Assembly: GCA_013140455.1 (NCBI GenBank)
Contig: JABFSU010000009.1
Span: forward strand, 1-64,000
Reading direction: 5' to 3'
Length of the DNA stretch: 64,000 nucleotides
DNA from: Nitrospira sp.
GTDB lineage: Bacteria; Nitrospirota; Nitrospiria; Nitrospirales; Nitrospiraceae
Shown: positions 47,385-57,303 of the stretch, piece by piece
Numbering within the stretch: position 1 is the first letter of the stretch
How the letters are laid out: every line of letters begins with the position of its first letter
The notes under the pieces: model-generated
What the model was told of the DNA's origin: nothing
What the model saw: the letters and a program-made list of their open reading frames with translations, nothing else
Databases searched by the model: none
Position numbers and translations under genes: made by a program

Positions 47385-50134
47385 GCGAGTCCATGCTGAT
47401 TACCATCGACGGCAGGCCGGTGCCTGCTCATGACGGCGATACTGTGTTTACCGCGGCCAAGCGGGCGGGACTGACGATTCCCGGCCTCTGCGCTTCCGGA
47501 CATCTCGCGCCGTTTGGTTCATGCCGGCTCTGTGTCTGTGAAGTGGACGGACAGAAGGGCACGCCGGCATCCTGCACGACGCCTGCTCAGGCGGGGATGG
47601 TGGTTCACACACAGACAGAGCGATTAGTTCATCTGCGGCGCAACGTCACGGAACTCTTGCTATCCGAGCAGCCAACGGACGGGACGCTCCCGGCGGCGCT
47701 TCAAGAGCTGGCGCGGTCGGTGAGGCTCGACCGAGTCCGGTATCGACAGCCGGCTGCCCGAGCGCAAATACAGGACAGCTCGAATCCATTCTTCACCTTC
47801 GATAATGCCATTTGTATTTCCTGTGCGCGTTGCGTAAGGGCGTGTGACGAGATTCAAGGGACGTTTGCCCTCACGATGGTCGGGCGAGGCTTCGGCTCCA
47901 GACCGATGGCCGGCGCGAGTTGTTACGGCGAGGCTTCGACGGGGTTTGCCACCTCGAATTGTGTGTCCTGTGGCGCTTGCGTCAAGGAATGTCCGACCGG
48001 TGCATTGACAGAGCGGCGCGTGAGCGAGTTGGGCCACCCGACGAGCCATGTCCGAACGACCTGCGCCTATTGCGGTGTGGGATGCACGTTCGACGCAGGT
48101 CTTCGGGATGGGCGAGTGGTGACGATGGTGCCTGCCGACGATGGCCCCTCTAATCAGGGTCATGCCTGCATGAAGGGGCGATTCGGCTGGACCTATATCT
48201 ATGCGGAGGATCGGCTGAAGACGCCGATGCTGCGCACCGGAAACACGTGGCAGGCGATCTCCTGGGATACGGCGCTCGACCGCCTGGCCTACGAATTCAC
48301 CAGAATCAAGACGGAGTTCGGTCCGGATGCGCTGGCGGCGATTTCTTCAAGCCGGGGGACGAACGAGGAGAATTATCTCTTCGGGAAATTCATCCGTTGC
48401 GTGATGGGAACCAACCATATCGACAACTGTGCGCGGGTCTGCCACAGCGCGACGGTCACCGGCATGATGGAGACGCTCGGGGCGTCGGCCGCCACCAACT
48501 CGATTCAGGATCTCGATCAGGCCAAGCTCATTATGGTGGTGGGCGCGAATCCGACCGAGTCACATCCGGTTGTCGGCGCGAGTATCAAGCAGGCTCACCG
48601 GCGAGGCGTTCCGCTCATTGTGATCGACCCCAGGAAGACGGAGCTGGCGCGTCTGGCGACGTTGCATCTGCCGCTCAAGCCTGGAACGAATGTCGCCCTT
48701 CTGAACGGCATCGGTCATGTCATTGCGAAAGAGAGCTTGCTCGACCGCGCATTCATCGACGCTCGAACCGAGGGCGTGGACGATTGGCTGAAGGCCGTCG
48801 AGCCCTGTACTCCGGAATGGACGGAGCAGATCACGGGTGTACCGGCCGATCTGATTCGCAAGACGGCGCGGCTCTATGCCACGAGCGGCGCGTCATGGTG
48901 CGTGCACGGTTTGGGTGTCACGGAACATCGCTGGGGCAGTCATGGCGTGATGGCGCTGGTGGATCTGGCTCTGGCGACCGGCAATCTGGGCAAACCGGGC
49001 ACGGGGATCAATCCGCTTCGTGGCCAGAATAATGTGCAAGGAGCATCCGACGTCGGGTGCGTGCCCACTTATTTCACCGGCTATCAGGCCTTGAACGATC
49101 CGGCCCTCGGCGCGTTGCATCAAGCCGTGACAGGTCGTCCTCTGCCGACGAAGCGAGGCATGAAGACGCCGGATATGTGGGACGCGGCATTGGCTGGACG
49201 GCTGAAGGGCTTGTGGATCATCGGGTATGACGTGGCTCAGACTGACCCCAACCTCACGAAGGTCCATGAGGCGCTGCGGCGATTGGAGTTCCTCGTGGTG
49301 CAGGATTTGTTCATGAGTGAGACGGCGAAGATGGCCCATCTCGTGTTGCCGGGCGTTGCGTTTCTGGAAAAAGATGGTACGTTCACGAACTTGGAGCGGC
49401 GGATTCAACGCATACGGAAAGCCGTCGATCCGCCGCAGGGCGTTTTGCCTGACTGGCAGGTTGTCTGCGAGGTGTCGACCCGCATGGGTTATCCGATGAG
49501 CTATCGTCACCCGTCAGAAATCATGGATGAGATTGCACGGCTGACGCCGATGTTGGCCGGAGTGTCGTACGACCGCTTAGAGTCCCCGGATAGTTTACAG
49601 TGGCCCGTTCCTGCGGACGGGCACGCAGGCACCGCGCTGATGCATCGCGAGACGTTCCCCAAGGGGAAAGCGCATTTTGTGGGGGTGGACTACCTGCTGC
49701 CTGGCGAATCGCCGACGGAGGAGTATCCCTTTACGCTCGTGACCGGACGGATCCTGCAACATTACAATTGCGGCGCGCAAACGCGGCGGACGGATATTCT
49801 CGAGCTCGTGGATACCGATGCCTTGGAGATAGCTCCGGATGATGCGGTCCGGCTCGGCCTGGCGGATGGGGAACTCGTGCGGCTGGTCAGTCCGAGAGGC
49901 CGCGCGGTTCTTCCGCTCGTGATCAGCGAACGGGTGCAGCCGGGGCAACTCTTCACCAGCTTCCACTTCCCGGCCAGCGAGGTGAATGTACTGCTCTCGT
50001 CGAGCGCCGATGACAGCTCAAAGTGTCCGGAGTACAAGGTATCCGTCGTTCGGGTAGAACGGCTCGAACGTGAGGAACTCGACGCGGAGGATGAGGAAGA
50101 GCTGCGGCACATGCGACGGCAATTGATTCTCTGA
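47381..50134 (+). CDS. fdsA: Formate dehydrogenase alpha subunit (Mo/W-bis-MGD, Cys type)
   Basis: A 917-residue catalytic subunit that oxidises formate to CO2. The N-terminal NuoG-like part has a [2Fe-2S] set (Cys 37, 48, 51, 65), and two [4Fe-4S] ferredoxin sets (Cys 145/148/151/155 and 194/197/200/204). The catalytic part opens with the [4Fe-4S] ligands CAYCGVGC (~228-235) and Cys 263. The active site is NCARVCHSATV (~349-359), with Cys 354 where selenoprotein forms have Sec, followed by His 355. The molybdopterin-binding C-terminal domain (~780-900) is intact. No FdhD-type sulfur transferase is in the window. Confidence 0.95.
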   Translation: MSESMLITIDGRPVPAHDGDTVFTAAKRAGLTIPGLCASGHLAPFGSCRLCVCEVDGQKGTPASCTTPAQAGMVVHTQTERLVHLRRNVTELLLSEQPTDGTLPAALQELARSVRLDRVRYRQPAARAQIQDSSNPFFTFDNAICISCARCVRACDEIQGTFALTMVGRGFGSRPMAGASCYGEASTGFATSNCVSCGACVKECPTGALTERRVSELGHPTSHVRTTCAYCGVGCTFDAGLRDGRVVTMVPADDGPSNQGHACMKGRFGWTYIYAEDRLKTPMLRTGNTWQAISWDTALDRLAYEFTRIKTEFGPDALAAISSSRGTNEENYLFGKFIRCVMGTNHIDNCARVCHSATVTGMMETLGASAATNSIQDLDQAKLIMVVGANPTESHPVVGASIKQAHRRGVPLIVIDPRKTELARLATLHLPLKPGTNVALLNGIGHVIAKESLLDRAFIDARTEGVDDWLKAVEPCTPEWTEQITGVPADLIRKTARLYATSGASWCVHGLGVTEHRWGSHGVMALVDLALATGNLGKPGTGINPLRGQNNVQGASDVGCVPTYFTGYQALNDPALGALHQAVTGRPLPTKRGMKTPDMWDAALAGRLKGLWIIGYDVAQTDPNLTKVHEALRRLEFLVVQDLFMSETAKMAHLVLPGVAFLEKDGTFTNLERRIQRIRKAVDPPQGVLPDWQVVCEVSTRMGYPMSYRHPSEIMDEIARLTPMLAGVSYDRLESPDSLQWPVPADGHAGTALMHRETFPKGKAHFVGVDYLLPGESPTEEYPFTLVTGRILQHYNCGAQTRRTDILELVDTDALEIAPDDAVRLGLADGELVRLVSPRGRAVLPLVISERVQPGQLFTSFHFPASEVNVLLSSSADDSSKCPEYKVSVVRVERLEREELDAEDEEELRHMRRQLIL

Positions 50135-50142
50135 GGGGGCCG

Positions 50143-50982
50143 ATGGAACAGTCTAATCCCACGTATGATGCCTATGCCCCCGCCCAGATTGCCGACCGCG
50201 TCTGTAAAATCGGATTGGCGAAAGTCACGACGCCGGTCTCCACCATGATCGTGCTGGCCCTTCTGGCCGGCGCATTTATTTCATTGGGCGCTCTGTTTTA
50301 CGCAGTGACTGTCACGACCGGGAAAGAGGCCGCTCCCGTTCCTTTCGGACTTCTGCGCCTGGCCGGGGGAGTGGCGTTTAGCCTGGGGCTGGTGCTGGTG
50401 GTAGTGGGTGGGGCGGAGCTCTTTACCGGAAACAACCTCATCGCCATGGCCTGGGCCGTCGGCTGTGTGCAGACCAGCCAGGTCATCAAGAATTGGGTGT
50501 GGGTGTATTTCGGCAACCTGTTGGGCGCATTGGGTACAGTGGCGTTGGTGCTGCTGGCCGGTGTGCCTGCGATCGGAGACGGCGCGGTCGGCGACACGCT
50601 GGTGCGCATCGCCCGAAGCAAGGTGGCGCTCGATCCTGTTTCCGCCGTTGCGCGCGGCATTCTCTGCAATGTGCTGGTCTGTCTGGCCGTCTGGCTTTGT
50701 ATGGCGGCGAGAAGTGTGGCGGATAAGATTCTTGCGATCATCTTTCCGATCAGTGCGTTTGTCGCCTGCGGCTTCGAACATTCGGTGGCCAACATGTTTT
50801 TTCTTCCCTTGGGGATTGCATTGACGGCATCCGGGGCGGATGCACTGTCCTGGTCCGGCGCTCTCGCGAATCTTGGTTTGGTGACCCTGGGCAATCTGAT
50901 CGGAGGCACGGGGCTCGTAGCGCTGGTCTATTGGTTCGTGTATCTTCGCGGGGCAGGGATGAGGCCCGGGGCCAGAGGGTAG
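50143..50982 (+). CDS. focA: Formate/nitrite channel (FNT family)
   Basis: A 279-residue protein of six membrane helices. The FNT signatures are present: GAELFTGNN (~83) and CGFEHSVANMFFLP (~203), whose His lines the pore, and a final GNLIGG (~250). It should import formate for the dehydrogenase encoded 8 bp upstream. Nitrite passage (NirC/FdhC-type) cannot be excluded by eye, and in a nitrite oxidizer either anion would be of use. GAGGGGG precedes the ATG. Confidence 0.92.
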   Translation: MEQSNPTYDAYAPAQIADRVCKIGLAKVTTPVSTMIVLALLAGAFISLGALFYAVTVTTGKEAAPVPFGLLRLAGGVAFSLGLVLVVVGGAELFTGNNLIAMAWAVGCVQTSQVIKNWVWVYFGNLLGALGTVALVLLAGVPAIGDGAVGDTLVRIARSKVALDPVSAVARGILCNVLVCLAVWLCMAARSVADKILAIIFPISAFVACGFEHSVANMFFLPLGIALTASGADALSWSGALANLGLVTLGNLIGGTGLVALVYWFVYLRGAGMRPGARG

Positions 50983-51025
50983 AGGGCGAAGCCGGTTCTC
51001 CCCACGGGGCGGCTCACGAGATCCT

Positions 51026-51955
51026 ATGATTTATACTGTTACTCTCAATCCGGCGTTGGATCATTTTCTGGATGTGCGCGAACTCCACGTGGATGATGCC
51101 AATCGGGTGACGGGTGAGTGCCTGTATGCCGGAGGCAAAGGGATCGATGTCTCGCGGGCGATCCGGCATCTCGGCGGGGACAGCATGGCGCTGGGATTTA
51201 TCGGCGGGCATACCGGTCAGGTCATGGTCGAGCTGTTGAAGGCGGAAGGGGTGACCTGTTATTTCACCCCCATTGAGCAGGATACCCGGCGCAATATTAT
51301 CGTGACCACCGCGCGGCGGCATACCCAGACGATGCTCAATTCGCGAGGGCCGATGGTAACGAAGGTGGAATGGGCCGCCTTTCTCGCGCACCTCACGTTG
51401 CTCAATCTTCGGGATGCCTATGTGGTGGTGAGCGGGAGCCTTCCACGAGGCGTTCCGACTGATGCCTATCGCCAAATTATTGCCTTAGTCCAGTCGCGCG
51501 GCGCCCGGGCGGTGTTGGATGCAGATGGTCCCTGTCTGAAATCGGGCCTCCTGGCGAAGCCGTTTGCTATTAAGCCGAATGTGAATGAACTGCGCCGGCT
51601 GACAAGGCGACCGCTGCGGTCTGAACAAGATATCATTCGGGCCGCCGAGCGAGTGCAGGATTCCGGAGTTGAGGTCGTCACGGTATCGCGAGGGGCGCAA
51701 GGGGTTGTGGTGCTCGGACCAGGAGAGCGGTATCGAGCGAAGCCCCCAGCAGTGAAGGTCCGCAGTACTGTCGGAGCGGGCGATTCGACAGTGGCAGGAT
51801 TTGTCATCACCCATGCAGCCGGGAAAAGCCTGGAAGAGTGTGTGCGTATGGCGACGGCGGCGGGGACCGCGGCGACGTTGGCGCCGGGGAATCAGCTGTG
51901 CCGCGTGGACGATGTGCGGCGATTGGCTCCCAAGGTAAAAGTGCTGTCGTTCTAA
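51026..51955 (+). CDS. PfkB-family sugar kinase (1-phosphofructokinase/6-phosphofructokinase 2 type)
   Basis: A 309-residue kinase starting MIYTVTLNPALDHFLDV, the opening typical of the LacC/FruK/PfkB branch. The sugar-binding motif is AGGKGIDVSRAIRHLGG (~36), and the ATP and catalytic motif is STVGAGDSTVAGF (~249), with the catalytic Asp in GAGD. Candidate substrates are fructose-6-phosphate, fructose-1-phosphate or tagatose-6-phosphate. PfkB kinases occur in dormancy gene sets beside Usp genes, as here (next gene 22 bp on). The ribosome-binding site is weak. Confidence 0.85.
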   Translation: MIYTVTLNPALDHFLDVRELHVDDANRVTGECLYAGGKGIDVSRAIRHLGGDSMALGFIGGHTGQVMVELLKAEGVTCYFTPIEQDTRRNIIVTTARRHTQTMLNSRGPMVTKVEWAAFLAHLTLLNLRDAYVVVSGSLPRGVPTDAYRQIIALVQSRGARAVLDADGPCLKSGLLAKPFAIKPNVNELRRLTRRPLRSEQDIIRAAERVQDSGVEVVTVSRGAQGVVVLGPGERYRAKPPAVKVRSTVGAGDSTVAGFVITHAAGKSLEECVRMATAAGTAATLAPGNQLCRVDDVRRLAPKVKVLSF

Positions 51956-51977
51956 TTGTGTGAATGATGGAGGACCT

Positions 51978-52835
51978 ATGAAAGTGCTTGTGGCGACCGA
52001 TGGATCGAAATACGGCCGATGGGCTATTGAATGGGCTGCGAAACTCCCGCTGACGGTCAAGCCGGTGCTGCGTGTCTTGCATGTGGTGGATGTGGCCAGC
52101 CTCCGGGCGCCGTTCATGATTCAGCCTGTGGTGGTGGGGACCGAGCGATATATTCAGCAGGAAGTGAAACGCATGGAAGCGGCGGCGAAGGCTGCGAAGA
52201 CGGAGTCGAAGGACTTACTCTCTTCGTTGGGCATGAGCGGTACGGTCACTCTGGAGCGAGGCGCGGTGGCTTCGACGATCACGAAGCATGCCTCACGAGG
52301 GGTCGGATTACTGGCGCTTGGTTCACGAGGTCTGGATGCGTTGGATCGTTTCATGCTGGGGAGCATCTCGACTCATGCGATTCATCATGCCGCCTGTTCG
52401 GTGCTTATCGTGAAAGAGGCGGCTCGTCCGCTCAAGCAGATCGTGCTGGCGATCGATGGATCAGCGGCATCAGACAAGGCGGTTCGGTTTCTCGTTAAGA
52501 ATATCAATCCACAGTCGAACGGGCCGGAAGAGCAACCGGTAAACGTCACCGTCGTGCACGCGATGCCCTTCCTCAAATATCCGGAAGTGCGGGAAGCGGG
52601 TAAGGCAATTGTTCAGCGGTATGCCGACAAGCTGGCCAAGGCTGGGTTTCAAGTTCAAGAGGCTCCGAAGCTTGGCAAGCCGGCCGAGGAGATTCTCAAA
52701 GTCGCCAAGGCGCATAAGGCGGATTTGATCGTGACCGGTGCCAAGGGACTCGGCGCCATCGGGCGGGTCTTGTTGGGAAGTGTGTCAACGCGCGTGGTGC
52801 AGCACAGTCCCTGTTCTGTTCTGGTGGTCCGTTGA
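51978..52835 (+). CDS. Tandem-domain universal stress protein
   Basis: A 285-residue protein of two UspA domains, started at 51978 (GGAGG 5 bp upstream); an in-frame ATG at 51963 has no such site. The first domain opens MKVLVATDGSKYGRWAI and has LGSRGLDALDRFMLGSIS, with an altered nucleotide loop. The second has VTGAKGLGAIGRVLLGSVS and closes CSVLVVR. It ends the long plus-strand operon. The next gene is on the other strand. Confidence 0.9.
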   Translation: MKVLVATDGSKYGRWAIEWAAKLPLTVKPVLRVLHVVDVASLRAPFMIQPVVVGTERYIQQEVKRMEAAAKAAKTESKDLLSSLGMSGTVTLERGAVASTITKHASRGVGLLALGSRGLDALDRFMLGSISTHAIHHAACSVLIVKEAARPLKQIVLAIDGSAASDKAVRFLVKNINPQSNGPEEQPVNVTVVHAMPFLKYPEVREAGKAIVQRYADKLAKAGFQVQEAPKLGKPAEEILKVAKAHKADLIVTGAKGLGAIGRVLLGSVSTRVVQHSPCSVLVVR

Positions 52836-52862
52836 GCCAGGAAGCGGCTGCCTCAGGTTCGA

Positions 52863-53189
52863 TTATGCGCGGTAGATGATGTGGACGCGGGAGAGAAAGT
52901 TTTCGAGCGCGGCGGTTTGTCGCTGGATCGCGGGCTCGTCGCGCCGGCCTGCCGCTAACTCCATCACGCCGCCGATGTCGCTAATGGCGTTGAACCCATA
53001 CCCGCCTCCGTCGCCCCGCATGCGATGACCCAGGATGCGAATCGTCTCGAAATCCTTTTCGGTCATGGCGGTGTGGAGTGTCTGAAGATCTTTCTGGCGG
53101 TTGGCCAGGAAGGTCGGGATGATGTCCTCCAGATCCGGATCAATATAGACGGTGATGCGTTCGGGGGAGGCCAGCTTCGGGTCGGTCAT
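52863..53189 (-). CDS. Histidine phosphotransfer (HPt) domain protein
   Basis: A 108-residue single HPt domain, all helical. The phosphorylatable His lies in [15 protein letters not shown] (~55), the usual H-x-(L/M)-(K/R)-G pattern. It should receive phosphate from the hybrid kinase encoded just upstream, whose stop it overlaps by 4 bp, and pass it on to a response regulator. A likely final target is the regulator at 56538-57176 or the diguanylate cyclase at 55489-56493, both in the same run. Confidence 0.85.
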   Translation of the reverse strand: MTDPKLASPERITVYIDPDLEDIIPTFLANRQKDLQTLHTAMTEKDFETIRILGHRMRGDGGGYGFNAISDIGGVMELAAGRRDEPAIQRQTAALENFLSRVHIIYRA

Positions 53190-55444
53190 GGGCAGTGTCC
53201 TTTACAGGCTTGTAAGAGTTCGAGGAGGGCGGTCTTTTTTACAGGCTTGGTCATGTGGGTATTACATCCGGCCTCAAAGATTTTGACGGCTTCCTCTTTG
53301 AGGGCCAAGGCGGTCAGCGCGATGATGTGCGTCGGCGGCAGGTCCTGATCGCGTTCCCATCGGCGAATGGTTTTTGTGGCGGTCAGGCCGTCCATCACAG
53401 GCATCTGCATATCCATGAGAATAAGATCGTAGTGCCCGTTCTTGAATTTCTCGACGGCGATGGCGCCGTTGTCGGCGATCTCAAGGCGGTGGGTGGTGCT
53501 CTTGAGATAGGAACGGATCAGCAGCTGATTGTCCGCGGAATCTTCGACCAGCAGCACTCGCAGGGATGTTGTCGGAGTGGTGTGTTCCGGAATCGCTGTG
53601 TCAGGCACAGGTAGAGGGGTGCCTTTGGTACGTCCCAAGGCAATGCCGATCGTTTGGTAGAGATCGGACCGTCGGATCGGCTTGACGAGATAGCCGCCCA
53701 ACCCAAGGTCATAGGTGCGGGCGATATCGTCGGCCCAGTGGTTGGATGTGAGCATGATGACCGTTAGCCCTTTTCGAATAGGCGAGGAGTTCAACGCTTC
53801 GGCCACGGCGAATCCGTCCATGCCGGGCATACGGCAATCCAGCAAGAGGAGTTCGTACGGCGTGGCGGATTCGGCCGCACGTCGGAGTTCGGCCAGGCCC
53901 GCCGGACCATCCTCAGCCTCGGAAACGGTCGCTCCCCAGGCACCCAGAGTTTCCCTGAGAATCAGGCGATTGGTGGGGTGATCATCCACGACTAAGGTAT
54001 GCACGCCTGACAGGTTGACCTGCGGAACGACTCTGCTGGTCGGCAGGTGGGAGGTGACGCCAAAGGCGAGCGTGCAATGAAAGGTGCTCCCCTGTCCCAC
54101 CGTGCTTTCGGCCCAGATGCGGCCGCTCATCCGTTCCGCCAGGTGTTTGGAAATGGTCAGGCCTAGTCCGGTCCCTCCGTAATGTCGGGCGGTCGAACTG
54201 TGAGCTTGGGTAAAGCTTTCGAAGATCCTTGCCAGTTGCTCAGGTGAAATTCCGATTCCAGTGTCGGTGACGGAAAAGCGGATCACGCCCGGCGTGGTGG
54301 TCCCCGGCTCATTGGTAATCCGGACGATCACCGAGCCTTTGTCGGTAAACTTCAAGGCGTTGCCGATCAAATTAATCAGGATCTGGTTGAGCCGATGCGG
54401 ATCGCCGATGAGTGAAGAGGGGACTTCCGGCGCCAGGTGGCAGGCGAGCTCCAGTCCCTTTTCATTTGCGCGCATCGCCAGAATCTCGACGGCTTTGTCG
54501 AGGACTTCATTGAGATCAAAGTCGATGGATTCCAGCTCCATATGCCCCGATTCGACTTTTGACAAATCCAGAATGTCGTTGATGAGGTTCAGGAGATTGC
54601 TGCCGGCCCGTCGAAAGATGCGCAAATACTTCCGTTGCTCCGGGGTCATCTGGGTTTCCCAGAGCAGGTCCGCCATGCCGATGATGGCATTCATGGGCGT
54701 GCGAATTTCATGGCTCATGCTGGCGAGAAATTCGCTCTTTGCCTGACTCGCGACTTCGGCGGCGTCTTTGGCAATCCGGAGGGCCTGCTCGACCTCCCGT
54801 CGTTCGGCGGCTTCCAGCGCCAGCGTGGTCATGGTGGCGAGGGAGCTGGTGAGGTGCGCTTCGTAGGGCGTCCATTGGCGCCGTCCACCGACATGCTCGG
54901 CGCACAGCACGCCGACAACTCGTCCTTTCTGGCGGATCGGAGCGTCGAGCATGGCACCGATGCGCAGGGGGCGCAGATAGGTTTCTGAAAAATCGGCAGT
55001 GCGTGGATCGGACAGAGCATCGTGGGCGGAGATCGCATGTTCTTCTCCGGCGAGTGCGCGGAAGTAGAGCGGGTAATCCGCGACCGTGAGGGCGGTATCA
55101 GGCGGAGTATGGTGCGTACTGTTCTCGTAGAGATCGATCTGGGATATCCCAAGCCGGTTGCTATCGAAGAGCCAAATGCTCGCGCGGTCCACTTGTAAGA
55201 GATTCCCGCACGCGGCCGTAATGGCCTGGAATGCAGCGGGCAGATCTCCACCGGTCAGCGCGTCATTATGAGCGAGGGTTTTCAGGGCATCCTGGTATTG
55301 CTCCAAGAGCTTGCCTGGGGTTGTGCGCGGCCGTTTGGGGGTGGTACTACGCGCGGCCGATGGGGTGGTGCGGGCTCGCCGGCGTGGAGCGGCGGCCAAT
55401 GGCCTTGTCGGTTTTCGTCGAGGAAGATCTGGGTGACGTGGCAT
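53186..55444 (-). CDS. Hybrid sensor histidine kinase (GAF-HisKA-HATPase-REC-REC)
   Basis: A 752-residue cytoplasmic kinase with no membrane helices. A basic N-terminal tail (~1-45) is followed by a GAF domain (~55-210), then HisKA with His 245 in [13 protein letters not shown]. HATPase follows ([25 protein letters not shown]; ~320-460). Two receiver domains follow: REC1 with [12 protein letters not shown] (~485-605) and REC2 with [13 protein letters not shown] (~622-745). A soluble GAF sensor could bind a small ligand, nucleotide or haem; the ligand is unknown. The downstream HPt protein completes a phosphorelay. Confidence 0.92.
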   Translation of the reverse strand: MPRHPDLPRRKPTRPLAAAPRRRARTTPSAARSTTPKRPRTTPGKLLEQYQDALKTLAHNDALTGGDLPAAFQAITAACGNLLQVDRASIWLFDSNRLGISQIDLYENSTHHTPPDTALTVADYPLYFRALAGEEHAISAHDALSDPRTADFSETYLRPLRIGAMLDAPIRQKGRVVGVLCAEHVGGRRQWTPYEAHLTSSLATMTTLALEAAERREVEQALRIAKDAAEVASQAKSEFLASMSHEIRTPMNAIIGMADLLWETQMTPEQRKYLRIFRRAGSNLLNLINDILDLSKVESGHMELESIDFDLNEVLDKAVEILAMRANEKGLELACHLAPEVPSSLIGDPHRLNQILINLIGNALKFTDKGSVIVRITNEPGTTTPGVIRFSVTDTGIGISPEQLARIFESFTQAHSSTARHYGGTGLGLTISKHLAERMSGRIWAESTVGQGSTFHCTLAFGVTSHLPTSRVVPQVNLSGVHTLVVDDHPTNRLILRETLGAWGATVSEAEDGPAGLAELRRAAESATPYELLLLDCRMPGMDGFAVAEALNSSPIRKGLTVIMLTSNHWADDIARTYDLGLGGYLVKPIRRSDLYQTIGIALGRTKGTPLPVPDTAIPEHTTPTTSLRVLLVEDSADNQLLIRSYLKSTTHRLEIADNGAIAVEKFKNGHYDLILMDMQMPVMDGLTATKTIRRWERDQDLPPTHIIALTALALKEEAVKIFEAGCNTHMTKPVKKTALLELLQACKGHCP

Positions 55445-55488
55445 GCCGCTCTCTTCTGGATCAGTTCGGGTGATCTTCTCGACCGAGC

Positions 55489-56493
55489 CTAGCTGTCGCG
55501 GGTGTCTTGTACCAAGGAGAGGAGTCCGGCGGGTTTGACACGGTTCCGGCCTTCCTGCTTGGCCTGGTAGAGCGCCTGGTCGGCGGCCTTGATCAAGTCG
55601 GTCGGCGAGGTATGGCGATTGGGAATCATGCTGGCATAGCCGACGCTCACCGTCACCAGGGCGTCGTCAGTATGAGAAATTCGTAACTCCTCGACCCGTC
55701 GGCGGAGACCTTCGGCGACTTGCGCCGCGCCGTCGATGCTGGTGCCGGGAAGGACGATGACGAATTCATCTCCGCCGTAGCGGGCCACCAAGTCGCCTGG
55801 CCGGTTGACGGCTCCCATGACGGCCGTGGCCACTTGTTTGAGGCACTCATCTCCAGCGGTATGGCCTTTGCTGTCATTATAGGTCTTGAATCGATCGATA
55901 TCGAACATGATGAGCGAGACCGGGGTCGACTCGCGGACGGCGCGTCGCCATTCCTGGTCGAGAAAATCATCGAATTGTCGGCGATTCGTAATGCCGGTGA
56001 GGCCATCCAGACAGGAGAGCCGGAGCAGCATCTGGTTGGCTTCCTGCAGCTGCCGCATGACTTCGAGGAGTTCCTGTTCGCGTGCTCGCCGGCGGTCGAT
56101 CTCGTGAACCAGCCGAAGCACTGACCGCACGCGGGTCAGGAGTTCGATCTTATTGACGGGCTTGGCGACGTAATCCATGGCGCCGGCGGCGAACGCGAGT
56201 TGGAGCTCCACCGGGTCTGTCTTGACGGTCACCATGATGATGGGCGTATCCCGGAATCGGTCGTTCGCTTTAATCTGGCGACAGGCTTCGATCCCGCTCA
56301 TGGCCGGCATGAGGATATCCATGAGAATCAAGTCGACCCTGGCCGTGGCTTGTTTCCCGTTATCCAATCCGATGAGTTTGAAGGCGTGGGATGCCGATTC
56401 GGCAACGAGAATTTGCTCGTATCCGGCAGCGGAGAGGATCGATTGCAACAGCAATCGATCATCGGGAGAGTCATCGACGATCAGAATAGCCAT
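55489..56493 (-). CDS. Response-regulator diguanylate cyclase (REC-GGDEF)
   Basis: A 334-residue protein with a receiver domain (~1-125: [29 protein letters not shown], then a Lys in KPVNK), a coiled-coil linker (~130-165) and a GGDEF domain (~165-325). The active site is [14 protein letters not shown], and the inhibitory I-site RPGD lies five residues before it, so product feedback is expected. It makes cyclic di-GMP when activated by the phosphorelay. It lies 44 bp from each neighbour on the same strand. Confidence 0.93.
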   Translation of the reverse strand: MAILIVDDSPDDRLLLQSILSAAGYEQILVAESASHAFKLIGLDNGKQATARVDLILMDILMPAMSGIEACRQIKANDRFRDTPIIMVTVKTDPVELQLAFAAGAMDYVAKPVNKIELLTRVRSVLRLVHEIDRRRAREQELLEVMRQLQEANQMLLRLSCLDGLTGITNRRQFDDFLDQEWRRAVRESTPVSLIMFDIDRFKTYNDSKGHTAGDECLKQVATAVMGAVNRPGDLVARYGGDEFVIVLPGTSIDGAAQVAEGLRRRVEELRISHTDDALVTVSVGYASMIPNRHTSPTDLIKAADQALYQAKQEGRNRVKPAGLLSLVQDTRDS

Positions 56494-56537
56494 GTGTGTA
56501 GTGTGCTCGTAGTAAGACGCTTGAAGAACCGTACCAG

Positions 56538-57176
56538 CTAGTCTGGATAAACACCAGGATAAAGCTTTTTGACACAGGGCTGGCAGAGGCCATGGCTGAA
56601 TTCGGCCTCGGAGTGATCGCAGAGATATTCTTCCAGCTGTTGCCAGAAGCCCCCGTCGTTACGGATTTTCTTACACGAGGCGCAAATGGGAATCAGGCCG
56701 CGAAGGACTTTCACTTCTTTCAGAGCCCGCTGCAATTCATCGTTGCTCCGCTGTAACTCGCTCTCCCGCTCTTTCCGGCAATCCATTTCGTGCTTGAGAG
56801 CCAGAGCAGAAGAGACGCGGGCAAGGAGTTCCACGCTGTTCACGGGCTTATTGATGTAGTCCATGGCCCCGGCGGCAAAGGCCTCTTTCAGATTGCTGAG
56901 GTCGTTCTTTGCGGTGACCATGATGATCGGGATGTCGCGGAGGTGGCTGGTACTTTTTACCTGTCGGCAGGCAGAGACGCCGTCAAGCTCCGGCATCAGC
57001 ACGTCCATGAGGATGAGATCGACCGGAGCGGACCGCACGGTTCCCTCCAGATTGAGGATGGCAAATGCGGCTTTGGCGGATTCCGCTGTCAGGATATCTC
57101 CATGCCCCGCCTTGGTCAGCAGTGAGCGCAGGAGCAGGTGCTGGTCGGGGGAGTCATCGACAATCAGAATGGCCAT
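56538..57176 (-). CDS. Response regulator with Cys-rich C-terminal module
   Basis: A 212-residue protein. The N-terminal receiver domain (~1-122: [33 protein letters not shown]) closely resembles that of the diguanylate cyclase next to it. A coiled-coil (~130-160) is followed by [16 protein letters not shown] and [16 protein letters not shown]. The two CxxC pairs suggest a zinc- or redox-binding knuckle. This C-terminal module is common behind PAS and REC domains in environmental bacteria, but its action is not established. No DNA-binding domain is present. Confidence 0.85.
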   Translation of the reverse strand: MAILIVDDSPDQHLLLRSLLTKAGHGDILTAESAKAAFAILNLEGTVRSAPVDLILMDVLMPELDGVSACRQVKSTSHLRDIPIIMVTAKNDLSNLKEAFAAGAMDYINKPVNSVELLARVSSALALKHEMDCRKERESELQRSNDELQRALKEVKVLRGLIPICASCKKIRNDGGFWQQLEEYLCDHSEAEFSHGLCQPCVKKLYPGVYPD

Positions 57177-57204
57177 GATACTTTCTCTTAACGGACGATT
57201 GCAG

Positions 57205-57241
57205 AAAAAACTGGAGAGGGTACGGACGGCCTACCCTCTCC
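57205..57241 (-). terminator. Rho-independent terminator after the YqeY-like gene
   Basis: A perfect 10-bp stem (57213-57222 with 57232-57241, GGAGAGGGTA / TACCCTCTCC) with a 9-base loop is followed on the minus strand by T6 (A at 57205-57210). It lies ~60 bp after the stop at 57304, and ends that transcript before the response-regulator operon. Confidence 0.85.
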
Positions 57242-57303
57242 ACAGAGTATTTCCTAAGTATAGCAAATGCGAATGGGGAGTCCGAGTGGAGTCAGGAAAT
57301 GGT

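Noticed and set aside
48430..48460. Selenocysteine at the FdsA active site
   Set aside because: The codon is TGC (Cys), with no in-frame TGA, so it is a Cys-type formate dehydrogenase.
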